A stretch of 64,000 bases of DNA from Bacillota bacterium (GTDB lineage: Bacteria > Bacillota > Clostridia > Christensenellales > Borkfalkiaceae): positions 1 to 64,000 of the forward strand of contig QAKE01000076.1 of assembly GCA_003343995.1 (NCBI GenBank). Direction: 5' to 3'. The notes under the pieces are model-generated. The model was not told the origin of the DNA and ran no database searches. It saw only the letters and a list, made by a program, of their open reading frames with translations. The position numbers were made by a program, and so were the translations under genes. This document shows positions 1 to 8,143 of this stretch, piece after piece (position 1 is the stretch's first letter; every line of letters begins with the position of its first letter).

Positions 1-42
1 ACGGTTTTGGAGACCGCTACTCTACCGTTGAGCCACTCCCCT
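1..42 (-). tRNA. tRNA-Trp (CCA), 3' part cut by window edge
   Basis: Read on the minus strand, the sequence from 42 downwards gives a 7-nt acceptor strand, a D arm with a GG-containing loop and a 5-bp anticodon stem. The 7-nt anticodon loop carries CCA (Trp) in its centre, with T before and A after it. The T arm and the 3' acceptor strand lie outside the window. A promoter sits directly upstream at 55-83. Confidence 0.9.
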
Positions 43-54
43 AAAAGCATACAT

Positions 55-83
55 ATTATATAACAAAAACAAGGCTAAGTCAA
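55..83 (-). promoter_or_regulatory. sigma-A promoter of tRNA-Trp
   Basis: On the minus strand TTGACT (83-78) is followed after exactly 17 nt by TATAAT (60-55). The expected start is near 48, about 6 nt before the mature tRNA 5' end. It lies in the gap shared with proC-rnhA on the plus strand. Confidence 0.75.
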
Positions 84-99
84 GAAAAAGGAGTATAAA

Positions 100-1383
100 A
101 TGGAAAAGAAATTTAAACTCGGAGTCATCGGCTGCGGATTTATGGCGTCGGCAATTATCAAGGGTATTTTAAAATCGGGAATTCTTTCAAACGAAGATAT
201 TATCGTCAGCAATAAAGAAGGCTTAGGCTTCGATGCCGTTGCCGGTACGGGGGTGCATACCACTTACAACAACGAAGAACTCGCTAAAAATTCGGAATTT
301 GTGTTTCTTGCGATCAAACCGCAAGGACTCGCCGACGTTATGGAGGAAATCGGCAGTATTCCCGTAAATAAAATTATTTCCATTCTGGCGGGCGTTAAAA
401 AGGCGAAAATCAAAGAAACGTTTCCGTGCGCAAAGGTTGCGCGCTGTATGCCCAATACGCCGTGCTCCATCGGTTACGGCGCGGTAGCGGTGGACGCGGA
501 AGACTTTGACGATGCCGATAAAGCTTTCATTTTACGGCTGTTTTCCGCGCTGGGAACGGCGCTGGCGTTAAGCGAAACGAAAATGGACGCGGTAACGGGG
601 ATTTCCGGCAGCGGTCCTGCTTACGTATATCTCTTTATCAAGGGGCTTGTAGCCGCGGGAATGAAGCAGGGATTGACGGAAGAGGAGGCGAGAAGTCTTG
701 CCGTAAGCACCGTTATCGGCAGCGGATATATGGTGCTTGCAAACGAGGATAAAACGCTCGATATGCTCATCGACGCAGTATGCAGTAAGGGCGGCACGAC
801 CATCGAAGCGGTAAAAACATTCCATGAGAATAAATTTACGGAGATCATCGACAAAGCGGTAGAGGCTTGCGTAAATCGATCCATTGAGCTCGGGGGCGGA
901 AAAATCGAAAAAAAAAAGCCTGAGATAGCGGACGGCGTTACCATTTATACCGACGGCGCGTGTTCGGGCAATCCCGGTATCGGCGGCTGGGGCGCGGTGC
1001 TGATGAGCGGCGGAAAGGTGAAAGAGATCAGCGGAGGGGAAGATTCTACGACCAACAACAGAATGGAGCTTACCGCCGTGATTGAGGCCTTAAAAGCCCT
1101 TAAAAAGCCTTGTAAGGTAAATATCTATACCGATTCGACTTACGTTGCCGACGCGTTTTTGCAAAACCGCTTGACCGTCTGGCAGGCAAACGGTTGGAGA
1201 ACCTCCGCAAAATCGGAAGTGAAAAACATCGATTTATGGGAAGAGCTGCTTGCGCTCACTTCAAAGCATCGCTGCGAGTTTTTCAAAGTAAAGGGACATG
1301 CGGACAATCCGTTCAACAATCGCTGCGACGAATTGGCGGTTGCCGAGTGTAAAAAACGAATAAACGCATTAAAAGAAGTTTAA
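100..1383 (+). CDS. proC-rnhA: Pyrroline-5-carboxylate reductase fused to RNase HI
   Basis: This 427-residue protein joins two unrelated enzymes. Residues 1 to about 270 are ProC, the last step of proline synthesis: the nucleotide-binding GCGFM motif is at 11-15 and a typical C-terminal dimer domain follows. Residues 279-427 are a complete E. coli-type RNase HI that cleaves RNA in RNA-DNA hybrids; the catalytic acids D285, E323, D345 and D410 are all present. An AAAGGAG ribosome site precedes the ATG. The ProC part ends at the normal length of the family. The junction lies on ten consecutive A (908-917). A one-base shift either way meets a stop within two to four codons, so ProC alone could also be made by slippage. 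There is no obvious internal start for RNase HI. Confidence 0.93.
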   Translation: MEKKFKLGVIGCGFMASAIIKGILKSGILSNEDIIVSNKEGLGFDAVAGTGVHTTYNNEELAKNSEFVFLAIKPQGLADVMEEIGSIPVNKIISILAGVKKAKIKETFPCAKVARCMPNTPCSIGYGAVAVDAEDFDDADKAFILRLFSALGTALALSETKMDAVTGISGSGPAYVYLFIKGLVAAGMKQGLTEEEARSLAVSTVIGSGYMVLANEDKTLDMLIDAVCSKGGTTIEAVKTFHENKFTEIIDKAVEACVNRSIELGGGKIEKKKPEIADGVTIYTDGACSGNPGIGGWGAVLMSGGKVKEISGGEDSTTNNRMELTAVIEALKALKKPCKVNIYTDSTYVADAFLQNRLTVWQANGWRTSAKSEVKNIDLWEELLALTSKHRCEFFKVKGHADNPFNNRCDELAVAECKKRINALKEV

Positions 1384-1406
1384 AAATACGATTTGGACTA
1401 TATAAT
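1379..1406 (+). promoter_or_regulatory. Candidate promoter with -10 six nt before an ATG
   Basis: TATAAT lies at 1401-1406 and the ATG of the membrane protein is at 1413, so the expected transcript begins at or next to the start codon. The -35 is weak (TTTAAA at 1379-1384, 16-nt spacer) and overlaps the end of proC-rnhA. Confidence 0.5.
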
Positions 1407-1412
1407 AAAGAT

Positions 1413-2348
1413 ATGGGAAAAAAATTGCAAACATTTAAAGACGTGCTGAATTTAGCGGTTATCACGATATTGGGCATCGTGGGCATCGTTTTTTCCGTAC
1501 TCTATATAGACACTTTTATCAGCGGTTTTATTTTCGACTACGCGAAAGCGCTGAAAATTACGGCGATCGCGCTCATCACATTGATCGCCGTGGGCGGGAT
1601 CGTATTTTTTGAAATGAAAGTGGAAATCGTTTATAAATTCTGCTATATTGCGGTAATTTTAATCGCTATCGCGCTGATCGGGCTATATATTCTGAATATT
1701 ACCGGCGTTATGGCTACCATCGACAGTGTGGAGGATTTGCGCGCGTATATCGAGCAGATGGGACCGTTCATGCCCATCGTATTCATCGTTTTGCAGTTTT
1801 TGCAGGTCGTCGTTCTGCCCATTCCCGCGGTGCTTTCCATTACCGTAGGCGTTTTGCTTTTCGGACCGCTTAAAGCCGCGATATATAGTTTTATCGGTAT
1901 TTTATGCGGCTCTGTCTTGGCGTTTTTTATCGGCAAAGTTCTCGGTTACAAAGTGGCTGCGTGGCTGGTGGGAAAAGACAATCTCGATAAAGCGTTGAAA
2001 TCGGTAAAGGGAAAAGACAAAGCCGTTTTGACCTTTATGTTTTTGTTTCCCTTTTTCCCCGACGATATTCTTTGTTTCGTTTCCGGTTTATCGTCCATGA
2101 GCACGGGATTTTTTATCGGCATGATCGTCATTACGCGCTTTATCTCCATTTTCGTTTCATGTTACGCATATAACGGTTCGTTGATTCCGTACGATACGTG
2201 GTGGGGACTGCTGTTATGGGGCGTATTCATTGCAATCACCGTTGCGCTTACGATATTCATCTATAAAAAAGGCGATAAGATAGAGGAATTTTTCAAAAAC
2301 AAGTTTTCTAAAAAGAAGAAAAAAGAAAACAAAGATAAAAATCAATAA
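1413..2348 (+). CDS. VTT/TVP38 (DedA-like) membrane protein
   Basis: This 311-residue polytopic membrane protein belongs to the VTT (SNARE-associated/TVP38, TMEM64-type) family. The N-terminal part has several hydrophobic segments. The VTT core at roughly residues 112-190 contains the re-entrant type stretch with VLPIPAVL, then GVLLFGP and GSVLAFFIGK. The C-terminus is a short, very lysine-rich cytoplasmic tail. Related proteins are implicated in lipid scrambling or small-solute handling; the substrate cannot be told here. No Shine-Dalgarno sequence precedes the ATG, and a TATAAT box ends only six nt upstream, suggesting a leaderless transcript. It could also be co-transcribed with proC-rnhA, 29 nt upstream. 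Confidence 0.85.
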   Translation: MGKKLQTFKDVLNLAVITILGIVGIVFSVLYIDTFISGFIFDYAKALKITAIALITLIAVGGIVFFEMKVEIVYKFCYIAVILIAIALIGLYILNITGVMATIDSVEDLRAYIEQMGPFMPIVFIVLQFLQVVVLPIPAVLSITVGVLLFGPLKAAIYSFIGILCGSVLAFFIGKVLGYKVAAWLVGKDNLDKALKSVKGKDKAVLTFMFLFPFFPDDILCFVSGLSSMSTGFFIGMIVITRFISIFVSCYAYNGSLIPYDTWWGLLLWGVFIAITVALTIFIYKKGDKIEEFFKNKFSKKKKKENKDKNQ

Positions 2349-2417
2349 TCATTAGTGATTTATTATTTAAAACCAAAAAGATTATGTTTTACATAATTGA
2401 AAATAAAAAAGAAAAAC

Positions 2418-2440
2418 AAGGCATGTTATTGCCTTTTTTC
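2418..2440 (+). terminator. Short hairpin terminator before surE
   Basis: AAGGCA (2418-2423) pairs with TGCCTT (2430-2435) and is followed by further T. The right arm also contains the -35 box of surE. The 6-bp stem is short, so termination may be weak. Confidence 0.5.
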
Positions 2441-2456
2441 CGTATTAGGGTATAAT
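2429..2456 (+). promoter_or_regulatory. surE promoter, predicted leaderless
   Basis: TTGCCT (2429-2434), 16-nt spacer, TATAAT (2451-2456). The ATG at 2464 is seven nt after the -10 box, where transcription should begin, and no Shine-Dalgarno sequence is present. Confidence 0.65.
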
Positions 2457-2463
2457 TGATATT

Positions 2464-3207
2464 ATGAATATACTGCTTTGCAACGACGACGGTTTGTATA
2501 GCGAAGGCATTTTGACTTTCGCAAAAAAGCTTTCGGAAAAACATAAGGTTTTGGTGGTCGCACCGGAAAGAAACAATTCCGCGGTTTCCCATTCGCTTTC
2601 GATTTTTAAGAATATTCGGGTGAAAGAGGAATTTCCGGACAATGCGTTTCGTTTGTTTTCCGTTTCGGGCACGCCGGCGGACTGCGTAAAATTCGCGCAT
2701 CATAATTTAAGCGAAAGTTTTCCGATAGACGTCGTGCTTTCGGGCATCAACAAGGGGCATAACCTCGGCACCGACACCCTCTATTCGGGCACCGTTTCCG
2801 CCGCCTTCGAGGGGGCTGCGCTGGGCTATAAAGCGATTGCGTTTTCCAGCTTGAGCCACGAAGGGGAAAATATGTCGGAAAGCGCAGAAATCGCAAGCGA
2901 TTTATTTGTAAAACTATACCCGTTTTTGAGCGAGGAATTTATCTTTAACGTCAATATTCCCGCGTTGAAAAAAGAAGAAATCAAAGGAATTCGGCTTGCG
3001 CCGCTCGGCAAGCAGATTTATTCGGATAATTATGAGGCGTTAAGCGACGGCGAATTTGCCCTTACGGGCGAAATGCTTGCGCACGACGAAAACCACGCCG
3101 ACTGCGACGTGGAACTCAGCCGCGCCGGTTATGTGACCGTTACGCCGATGATATACGACAGAACGGCGTACGCCGTTTTGAACGCGCTGAAAAACTTGAA
3201 ATTATAA
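2464..3207 (+). CDS. surE: 5'/3'-nucleotidase SurE
   Basis: SurE is a metal-dependent phosphatase that removes phosphate from nucleoside monophosphates in the cytoplasm. At 247 residues the length is normal. The N-terminus reads MNILLCNDDG, with the metal-binding D8 and D9. The SGINKGHN motif and the downstream YSGTVSAA motif that complete the active site are intact. The start is fixed by the N-terminal strand that carries the metal ligands. The ATG has no ribosome site, and a strong TATAAT box ends seven nt before it, so a leaderless mRNA is likely. The next gene begins 11 nt after the stop, which makes surE the head of a run reaching towards ispH. Confidence 0.95.
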   Translation: MNILLCNDDGLYSEGILTFAKKLSEKHKVLVVAPERNNSAVSHSLSIFKNIRVKEEFPDNAFRLFSVSGTPADCVKFAHHNLSESFPIDVVLSGINKGHNLGTDTLYSGTVSAAFEGAALGYKAIAFSSLSHEGENMSESAEIASDLFVKLYPFLSEEFIFNVNIPALKKEEIKGIRLAPLGKQIYSDNYEALSDGEFALTGEMLAHDENHADCDVELSRAGYVTVTPMIYDRTAYAVLNALKNLKL

Positions 3208-3217
3208 GGGAAACGAT

Positions 3218-4435
3218 ATGAAAACCGTGGTTGTGGCAGGCGGAGGCGCCGCCGGCATGATGTCCGCGATATTCGCCGCAAGAAACGGCAATCGCGTGAT
3301 ATTGTTGGAAAAAAACGAAAAGCTCGGCAAAAAGATTTATATTACCGGAAAGGGGCGGTGCAATCTGACAAACGACTGCCTGCCGGAGGAGTTTTTAGAT
3401 AACGTCGTTTCCAACGCAAAGTTCCTTTCGGGCGCTATACGCGCGTTTTCGCCGCAGGCGACGCAGGAGTTTTTTGAAGAACTCGGACTAAAATTGAAAA
3501 CAGAACGGGGCGACAGGGTATATCCGCTCAGCGATAAAGCCAGCGACGTGACGAAATATCTGACGAAAGAGCTGGAAAAGCAAGGGGTGGAAATCGCTTT
3601 GCAGGAAACGGTAACGAAAATCGATGAAAAAAACGCCCGAATAACGGGCGTAACTACGGATAAACGGTCGTTCGACTGCGATTCCGTAATCGTCTGTACG
3701 GGGGGAATTTCCTATCCCGCTACGGGGTCTACGGGCGACGGGTACGAAATTGCCCGCAGATTCGGGCATTCCGTAAAGGAATTAAAGCCCGCGCTCGTCG
3801 GCATTGAAACCAAAGAAAATTTTGCAAAAATACAGGGGTTATCGCTGAAAAACGTGTCGTTAAGCGCCGTTTTCAACGGCAAAACGGTGTTTTGCGAAAC
3901 GGGCGAAATGCTGTTTACGCACTTCGGCGTTTCCGGTCCGCTGGTATTGAGTATTTCCAGCTTAATCAACCGCTACCCGCCGAAAGAAGTCAAGCTGTTG
4001 CTGGATTTAAAGACCGGATTGACGGAGGAAAAACTGATTTGCCGCATAGAGCGCGATTTTGCCGCGGCAAAAGGAAAGAATGCGGCGAACGGTTTGGTGC
4101 AGCTGATGCCGTCTCGGCTGATACGGGTGATATTGGCGCGCGCCGCCATACGGGAAGATAAAAGGATAGCGGATCTCACGAAGGCGGAAATACGACGCTT
4201 GGCGGAAACGATGAAGCGTTACGAGATCGGCGTTTTGCGTTTGCGCCCCGTCGAGGAAGCGGTCGTCACCGCGGGCGGCGTAAACGTGAAGGAAATTAAC
4301 CCCAAAAGTATGGAAAGCAAATTGATAAAAGGTTTGTTTTTTGCGGGGGAAGTGTTGGATTTAGACGCGTTTACGGGCGGTTTCAATTTACAAATCGCCT
4401 TTACGACGGGATATATCGCGGGAAATAACGCATAG
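3218..4435 (+). CDS. NAD(P)/FAD-dependent oxidoreductase, YhiN/HI0933 family
   Basis: This is a 405-residue flavoprotein of the HI0933/YhiN family (the family of BaiN in bile-acid clostridia). The N-terminus carries the Rossmann dinucleotide motif GGGAAG (residues 7-12), then EKNEKLGKKI and the family hallmark TGKGRCNLTN. A second FAD contact, AGEVLDLDAFTGGFNLQ, lies near the C-terminus. Family members usually sit among housekeeping genes, as here. The physiological substrate is unknown; the bile-acid reductase role of BaiN should not be assumed. GGGAAACG precedes the ATG and provides a weak ribosome site. It is 10 nt downstream of surE and 13 nt upstream of cmk, in the same orientation. Confidence 0.88.
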   Translation: MKTVVVAGGGAAGMMSAIFAARNGNRVILLEKNEKLGKKIYITGKGRCNLTNDCLPEEFLDNVVSNAKFLSGAIRAFSPQATQEFFEELGLKLKTERGDRVYPLSDKASDVTKYLTKELEKQGVEIALQETVTKIDEKNARITGVTTDKRSFDCDSVIVCTGGISYPATGSTGDGYEIARRFGHSVKELKPALVGIETKENFAKIQGLSLKNVSLSAVFNGKTVFCETGEMLFTHFGVSGPLVLSISSLINRYPPKEVKLLLDLKTGLTEEKLICRIERDFAAAKGKNAANGLVQLMPSRLIRVILARAAIREDKRIADLTKAEIRRLAETMKRYEIGVLRLRPVEEAVVTAGGVNVKEINPKSMESKLIKGLFFAGEVLDLDAFTGGFNLQIAFTTGYIAGNNA

Positions 4436-4448
4436 AAAGGAGCAAAGG

Positions 4449-5111
4449 ATGAAACATATTAACATTGCTTTGGACGGACCGTCCGGAAGCGGCAAAAGCA
4501 CGGTTGCAAAGGAACTTTCCAAAAAACTGAACATTTTATACCTCGATACCGGCGCGATGTACCGCGCGGCGGCGTGCAAAGCGCTTGCCCTCGGCGTCGA
4601 TACGCTGGATGAATCGGGCGTTTCTGCGTTTATAGACGATCTCGATCTGGATATCCGCTATATCGACGGCGCGCAGCATACTTTTTTAGACGGAAAGGAC
4701 GTATCTTCGCGTATTCGGGAGCCGGAAATATCCATGGCGGCGTCGAATATTTCCTCGCTGAAATGCGTCCGGCTGAAAATGGTTGCCATGCAGCGGGAAA
4801 TCGCAAAGTCGATGTCGTGTATTTTAGACGGAAGGGATATCGGATCCTTCGTTCTGCCCGACGCAAAATATAAATTTTACGTTACCGCCGCGCCCGAAGT
4901 ACGTACGGCGCGCCGGAAAGCGGAGCTCGAAGGGAGAGGTTTTACGGTGGATTTCGACGAATTGCTGAAAGAAATCGAACAGCGCGATTATAACGACAGA
5001 CATCGGGATTTTGCCCCTCTCGTTCGGGCGGAGGACGCCGTATTGATCGATACGTCCGAAATGAACGTGGACGAAGTATTGCAAAAAATCATATCTTATA
5101 TCGAAAGGTAA
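4449..5111 (+). CDS. cmk: Cytidylate kinase
   Basis: Cmk phosphorylates CMP and dCMP to the diphosphates using ATP. At 220 residues this is the normal length. The P-loop GPSGSGKS is at residues 10-17, followed by LDTGAMYRA, which contacts the base, and the LDGRDIGS motif of the CMP-binding region. A strong AAAGGAGCAAAGG ribosome region precedes the ATG. The gene is followed by plsC after 3 nt and then ispH/S1, an order familiar from clostridial genomes, where cmk, acyltransferase and ispH-rpsA travel together. Confidence 0.96.
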   Translation: MKHINIALDGPSGSGKSTVAKELSKKLNILYLDTGAMYRAAACKALALGVDTLDESGVSAFIDDLDLDIRYIDGAQHTFLDGKDVSSRIREPEISMAASNISSLKCVRLKMVAMQREIAKSMSCILDGRDIGSFVLPDAKYKFYVTAAPEVRTARRKAELEGRGFTVDFDELLKEIEQRDYNDRHRDFAPLVRAEDAVLIDTSEMNVDEVLQKIISYIER

Positions 5112-5114
5112 ACC

Positions 5115-5735
5115 ATGCACAATCCTTTTTATATCCGAACGGGTTATTTTCTTTTTTCCATGTTTTTTCCCTCCAAAGCGTACGGAAAAGAGAATTTTCC
5201 GAAAGAAAAAGCGATTATCGTAGCCAATCATTACACGGCGTTCGACCCCGCGTTTCTCTATAAGTTCACCAAGCGGGATTTGTTTTTTCTCTGCAAAAAA
5301 GAGGCGCTGAAAAAAAAGACGGTGAGAGCGCTGCTCACGGAAGCGGGCGCGATTTCCGTCGACAGGGAAGCGAGCGACATGCGCGCGCTGATGAACGCCA
5401 TGAAGGTGCTGAAGGACGGAAAAAAACTCGTGATTTTTCCCGAGGGTACGCGCAACAAAACGGGAGATGAGCTGCAGGAGCTCAAAGGCGGCGCGGGACT
5501 GCTCGCCGTAAGAACGAAAACGCCCGTCGTTCCCGTTATGTTTTATAAGCGGGCAAAGGTTTTCCGCCGCACGCATTTTATCGTCGGAAAGCCCTTTGAG
5601 CTGACGGAATTTTACGATAAAAAACTGCAAAAAGAAGATTACGACGAAATCGACGGAATCATTCGGGAAAAAATGCTGGAAACGCGCGCGGAACTCATAA
5701 GACTGAGCGGGGAAAAGAGGAAAAAATGCAAATAA
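5115..5735 (+). CDS. plsC: 1-acyl-sn-glycerol-3-phosphate acyltransferase
   Basis: PlsC adds the second acyl chain to lysophosphatidic acid at the inner face of the membrane. The 206-residue protein has the catalytic HX4D motif (H39, D44 within NHYTAFD) and the FPEGTRNKTG block that binds the glycerol phosphate. A hydrophobic N-terminal stretch (YFLFSMFF) probably anchors it. It starts 3 nt after cmk, and its 3' end overlaps the ATG of ispH/S1 by 10 nt, which points to translational coupling in one operon. Confidence 0.93.
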   Translation: MHNPFYIRTGYFLFSMFFPSKAYGKENFPKEKAIIVANHYTAFDPAFLYKFTKRDLFFLCKKEALKKKTVRALLTEAGAISVDREASDMRALMNAMKVLKDGKKLVIFPEGTRNKTGDELQELKGGAGLLAVRTKTPVVPVMFYKRAKVFRRTHFIVGKPFELTEFYDKKLQKEDYDEIDGIIREKMLETRAELIRLSGEKRKKCK

Positions 5736-7939
5736 TCACCACAAAATACGGCGGATTTTGTTTCGGCGTGAAACGCGCCGTGGAAACGGCGATGAATCTT
5801 CAAAGCGGAAACAACTACGTTTTGGGCGAAATCATACATAACGAAACGGTCGTGAAGGAACTTTCGCAAAAAGGCGTGGTTACGGTAAACGACATCGACG
5901 AAGTGCCCGACGGAGCCAACCTTTTAATCCGTACGCACGGAGAGGCGAAAGCCGTGTTCGAGAGAGCGAAAGAAAAGGGGCTGAACGTTATCGACTGCAC
6001 TTGTCCGTTCGTAAAAAATATTCAGACCATCGTAGAAGAGCATCATAAAAAAGGATACGCCGTCGTCATCGTCGGAAACGAAAATCACCCCGAGGTAAAG
6101 GGCATCAACGGTTGGTGCGAAAACTCCGCGCTCATCGTCGGCAAACCCTTTGAAATCGAAGAAATCGGGGCGGAATCGGTGTGCATTGTGGTGCAAACCA
6201 CGTTTTCCGTGGAAAAATTTGACGAAATTTTAAAAAATATTCCAAAAGACTGCTCAAAAACAGTTGAGATTTTTAAAACTATTTGCTATACTACTATCAA
6301 ACGGCAAGAAGAAGCCGAGTCTATTTCTGCGGAATGCGACGCGGTTATCGTGTTGGGCGGCAAAAAAAGCAATAACACCGATAAATTGTTTGAAATTTGC
6401 GCTAATCATTGCAAAAATGTTTTCCGTGTTTCTTCACCCGTGGAATTGGACTATAAAGAAATAAAAAAGTTTAAAAAGGTTGGGATTGTAGTCGGAGCGT
6501 CCACTCCGTCGCAGCAGTCTCAGGAGGTTATCTCGAATATGGAGAACGCAGAAGTTAAAGCATCGATGAACGAAGAAACGGTGAACGAACAGATCAACGA
6601 AACCGTTTCGGAAACGGCAGAAGCCGCAGTTGTTGCGGAAGAGAAAGTTGAAACGCCCGCGGTTGCGGCAGACGAAAACACGATGGAGGCAGCCATCGCC
6701 ATGATGGACAACAAGCCCCAGAAATTCAGACTGCACCAGATCATCACGGCGACGATTTCTCAGGCGGGAGACGATGGTTTAGCTTTATATATTCCTAACA
6801 CCAAAAAGGAAGTGCTCCTCGACAAGAGCGAAATGCTTTGCGAAGAGTATAAAAAGGAAGATTACGTAAGCAAAGTCGGCGACGATATCGACGTTATGGT
6901 TCTCGCCCTCAACCCGTTGAAACTTTCCGAAAAAGCGATGGAAGAACTCAAAAAAGAAGAGGCGGAAATCGAGGAAATCAAAAACGGCAAAATTTTCGAA
7001 GTAAAAGTTACCGGCACGAACAAAGGCGGTCTGACGGGCGTCGTGGAGGAATGTAAATCCTATCAGGTGTTTATTCCTTCTTCGCAGATCAGAATCGGTT
7101 TCGTGAAGGAACTCGATAAATACGTCGGCAAAACCCTGCGCTGCAAGGCGGAAAAGGTGGAAGGCAAAGGCAGCCGCCGCCAGATCGTCGCGTCGCAGAG
7201 AGTTATTTTAGAGGCGGAAAAAGCCGAAAGAGACGCAGTGAAAGCGGAAAGGGACGAAGCGTTCTTCAACAGCATCGAAGTCGGTTACATCGTAAAGGGC
7301 ACGACGCAGAGATTCGCGGATTTCGGCGCGTTCGTAAACGTAAACGGATTCGACTGCTTGGCGCATATTTCCGACCTTTCTTGGACGGGATGCAAAAAAT
7401 GTTCGGACGTTCTGGAACTCAACCAAATGTACGAATTCAAAATTTTGAAAATCGACAAGGAAAACAAAAAGGTTTCCATCGGCTACAAACAGCTGCAGCC
7501 CAAACCTTGGGAACTCGTTGCGGATAAATATCACGCGGGTGACGTCGTCAAAGGCAAGGTTGTGAGAATCGTCAGTTTCGGCGCGTTCGTGGAAGTGGAA
7601 AAGGACGTTGACGGTTTGGTTCACGTTTCCCAGATTTCCAACGAATGGCTTGACAATCCGACTTCCGTTCTGAAAGTCGGCGACGAAGTCGAGGCGAAGA
7701 TTCTCGAAATCGACACCGAGAAGGAAAAGATGACGCTTTCCATCAAAGCGTTGCTGCCCGAATCGGACGTAAAGAGAGTCAACCCCAATAAACCGCGCAG
7801 AGAAGACGGAGAAGAAGGCGCTCACAAGCAAAGAAAGCCGAGAGCTCCGAGAGAAGAGGACGACGGTTTGAGAGAATGGAAGGACGACAACCACGGCGGC
7901 GCGTCCATCGCGGAAATTCTTGCCAATCTCAACAAATAA
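5726..7939 (+). CDS. ispH-rpsA: IspH fused to four S1 RNA-binding domains
   Basis: This 737-residue fusion is a known clostridial arrangement. Residues 1-280 are IspH (HMBPP reductase), the last step of the MEP isoprenoid pathway; the three iron-sulfur cysteines are C12, C93 and C187. A Glu/Ala-rich linker (about 280-335) leads to four S1-type OB folds; the last two are the most canonical (DFGAFVNV and SFGAFVEV). The tail is charged and rich in Arg, Lys and Glu. The S1 half resembles a shortened ribosomal protein S1. The start is coupled to plsC, with AAAGAGG as ribosome site. Bases 6230-6480, inside the IspH half, are richer in A and T than the rest of the gene. A hairpin terminator follows. 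Confidence 0.95.
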   Translation: MQIITTKYGGFCFGVKRAVETAMNLQSGNNYVLGEIIHNETVVKELSQKGVVTVNDIDEVPDGANLLIRTHGEAKAVFERAKEKGLNVIDCTCPFVKNIQTIVEEHHKKGYAVVIVGNENHPEVKGINGWCENSALIVGKPFEIEEIGAESVCIVVQTTFSVEKFDEILKNIPKDCSKTVEIFKTICYTTIKRQEEAESISAECDAVIVLGGKKSNNTDKLFEICANHCKNVFRVSSPVELDYKEIKKFKKVGIVVGASTPSQQSQEVISNMENAEVKASMNEETVNEQINETVSETAEAAVVAEEKVETPAVAADENTMEAAIAMMDNKPQKFRLHQIITATISQAGDDGLALYIPNTKKEVLLDKSEMLCEEYKKEDYVSKVGDDIDVMVLALNPLKLSEKAMEELKKEEAEIEEIKNGKIFEVKVTGTNKGGLTGVVEECKSYQVFIPSSQIRIGFVKELDKYVGKTLRCKAEKVEGKGSRRQIVASQRVILEAEKAERDAVKAERDEAFFNSIEVGYIVKGTTQRFADFGAFVNVNGFDCLAHISDLSWTGCKKCSDVLELNQMYEFKILKIDKENKKVSIGYKQLQPKPWELVADKYHAGDVVKGKVVRIVSFGAFVEVEKDVDGLVHVSQISNEWLDNPTSVLKVGDEVEAKILEIDTEKEKMTLSIKALLPESDVKRVNPNKPRREDGEEGAHKQRKPRAPREEDDGLREWKDDNHGGASIAEILANLNK

Positions 7940-7949
7940 ACGATTTTAC

Positions 7950-7978
7950 AAGCTTCCGCATTTTGCGGGAGCTTTTTT
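7950..7978 (+). terminator. Terminator after ispH-rpsA
   Basis: AAGCTTCCGCA and TGCGGGAGCTT form a stem closed by a very short loop (one G-T pair), followed by a T run. Confidence 0.85.
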
Positions 7979-8003
7979 ATCAAAAAAATAACGGAAATGA
8001 AGC

Positions 8004-8050
8004 ATCAAAAAAAGGAGTGAAGATGTAATAATCTTCACTCCTTTTTTGAT
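8004..8050. terminator. Long near-perfect inverted repeat, probably a bidirectional terminator
   Basis: A 17-bp uninterrupted stem (8008-8024 with 8031-8047) has a 6-nt loop GTAATA, A-rich on the left and T-rich on the right. It lies just behind a complete terminator and ahead of the spoIIIA operon, so it could insulate the sporulation operon or block transcription from either side. Confidence 0.6.
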
Positions 8051-8132
8051 TTTAAAGAAACGATTTCAACCGCGCCGTTTTATTATTTATCGAATTTCTT
8101 TTGTCAATTCATTCTTGTTTTCCCTTTTAAAG

Positions 8133-8140
8133 CATACATT
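8133..8140 (+). promoter_or_regulatory. SigE-type -10 box of the spoIIIA operon
   Basis: CATACATT fits the sigma-E -10 consensus of sporulating Bacillota, and spoIIIA is a classical sigma-E operon. A convincing -35 was not found. The box ends three nt before the first ATG (8144). A start seven nt downstream would fall on the second in-frame ATG (8147), giving a leaderless message. Confidence 0.5.
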
Positions 8141-8143
8141 AGA

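Noticed and set aside
3892..4161. 89-residue plus-strand frame inside the flavoprotein gene
   Set aside because: Alternative frame of a well-conserved gene, Arg-rich without motif.
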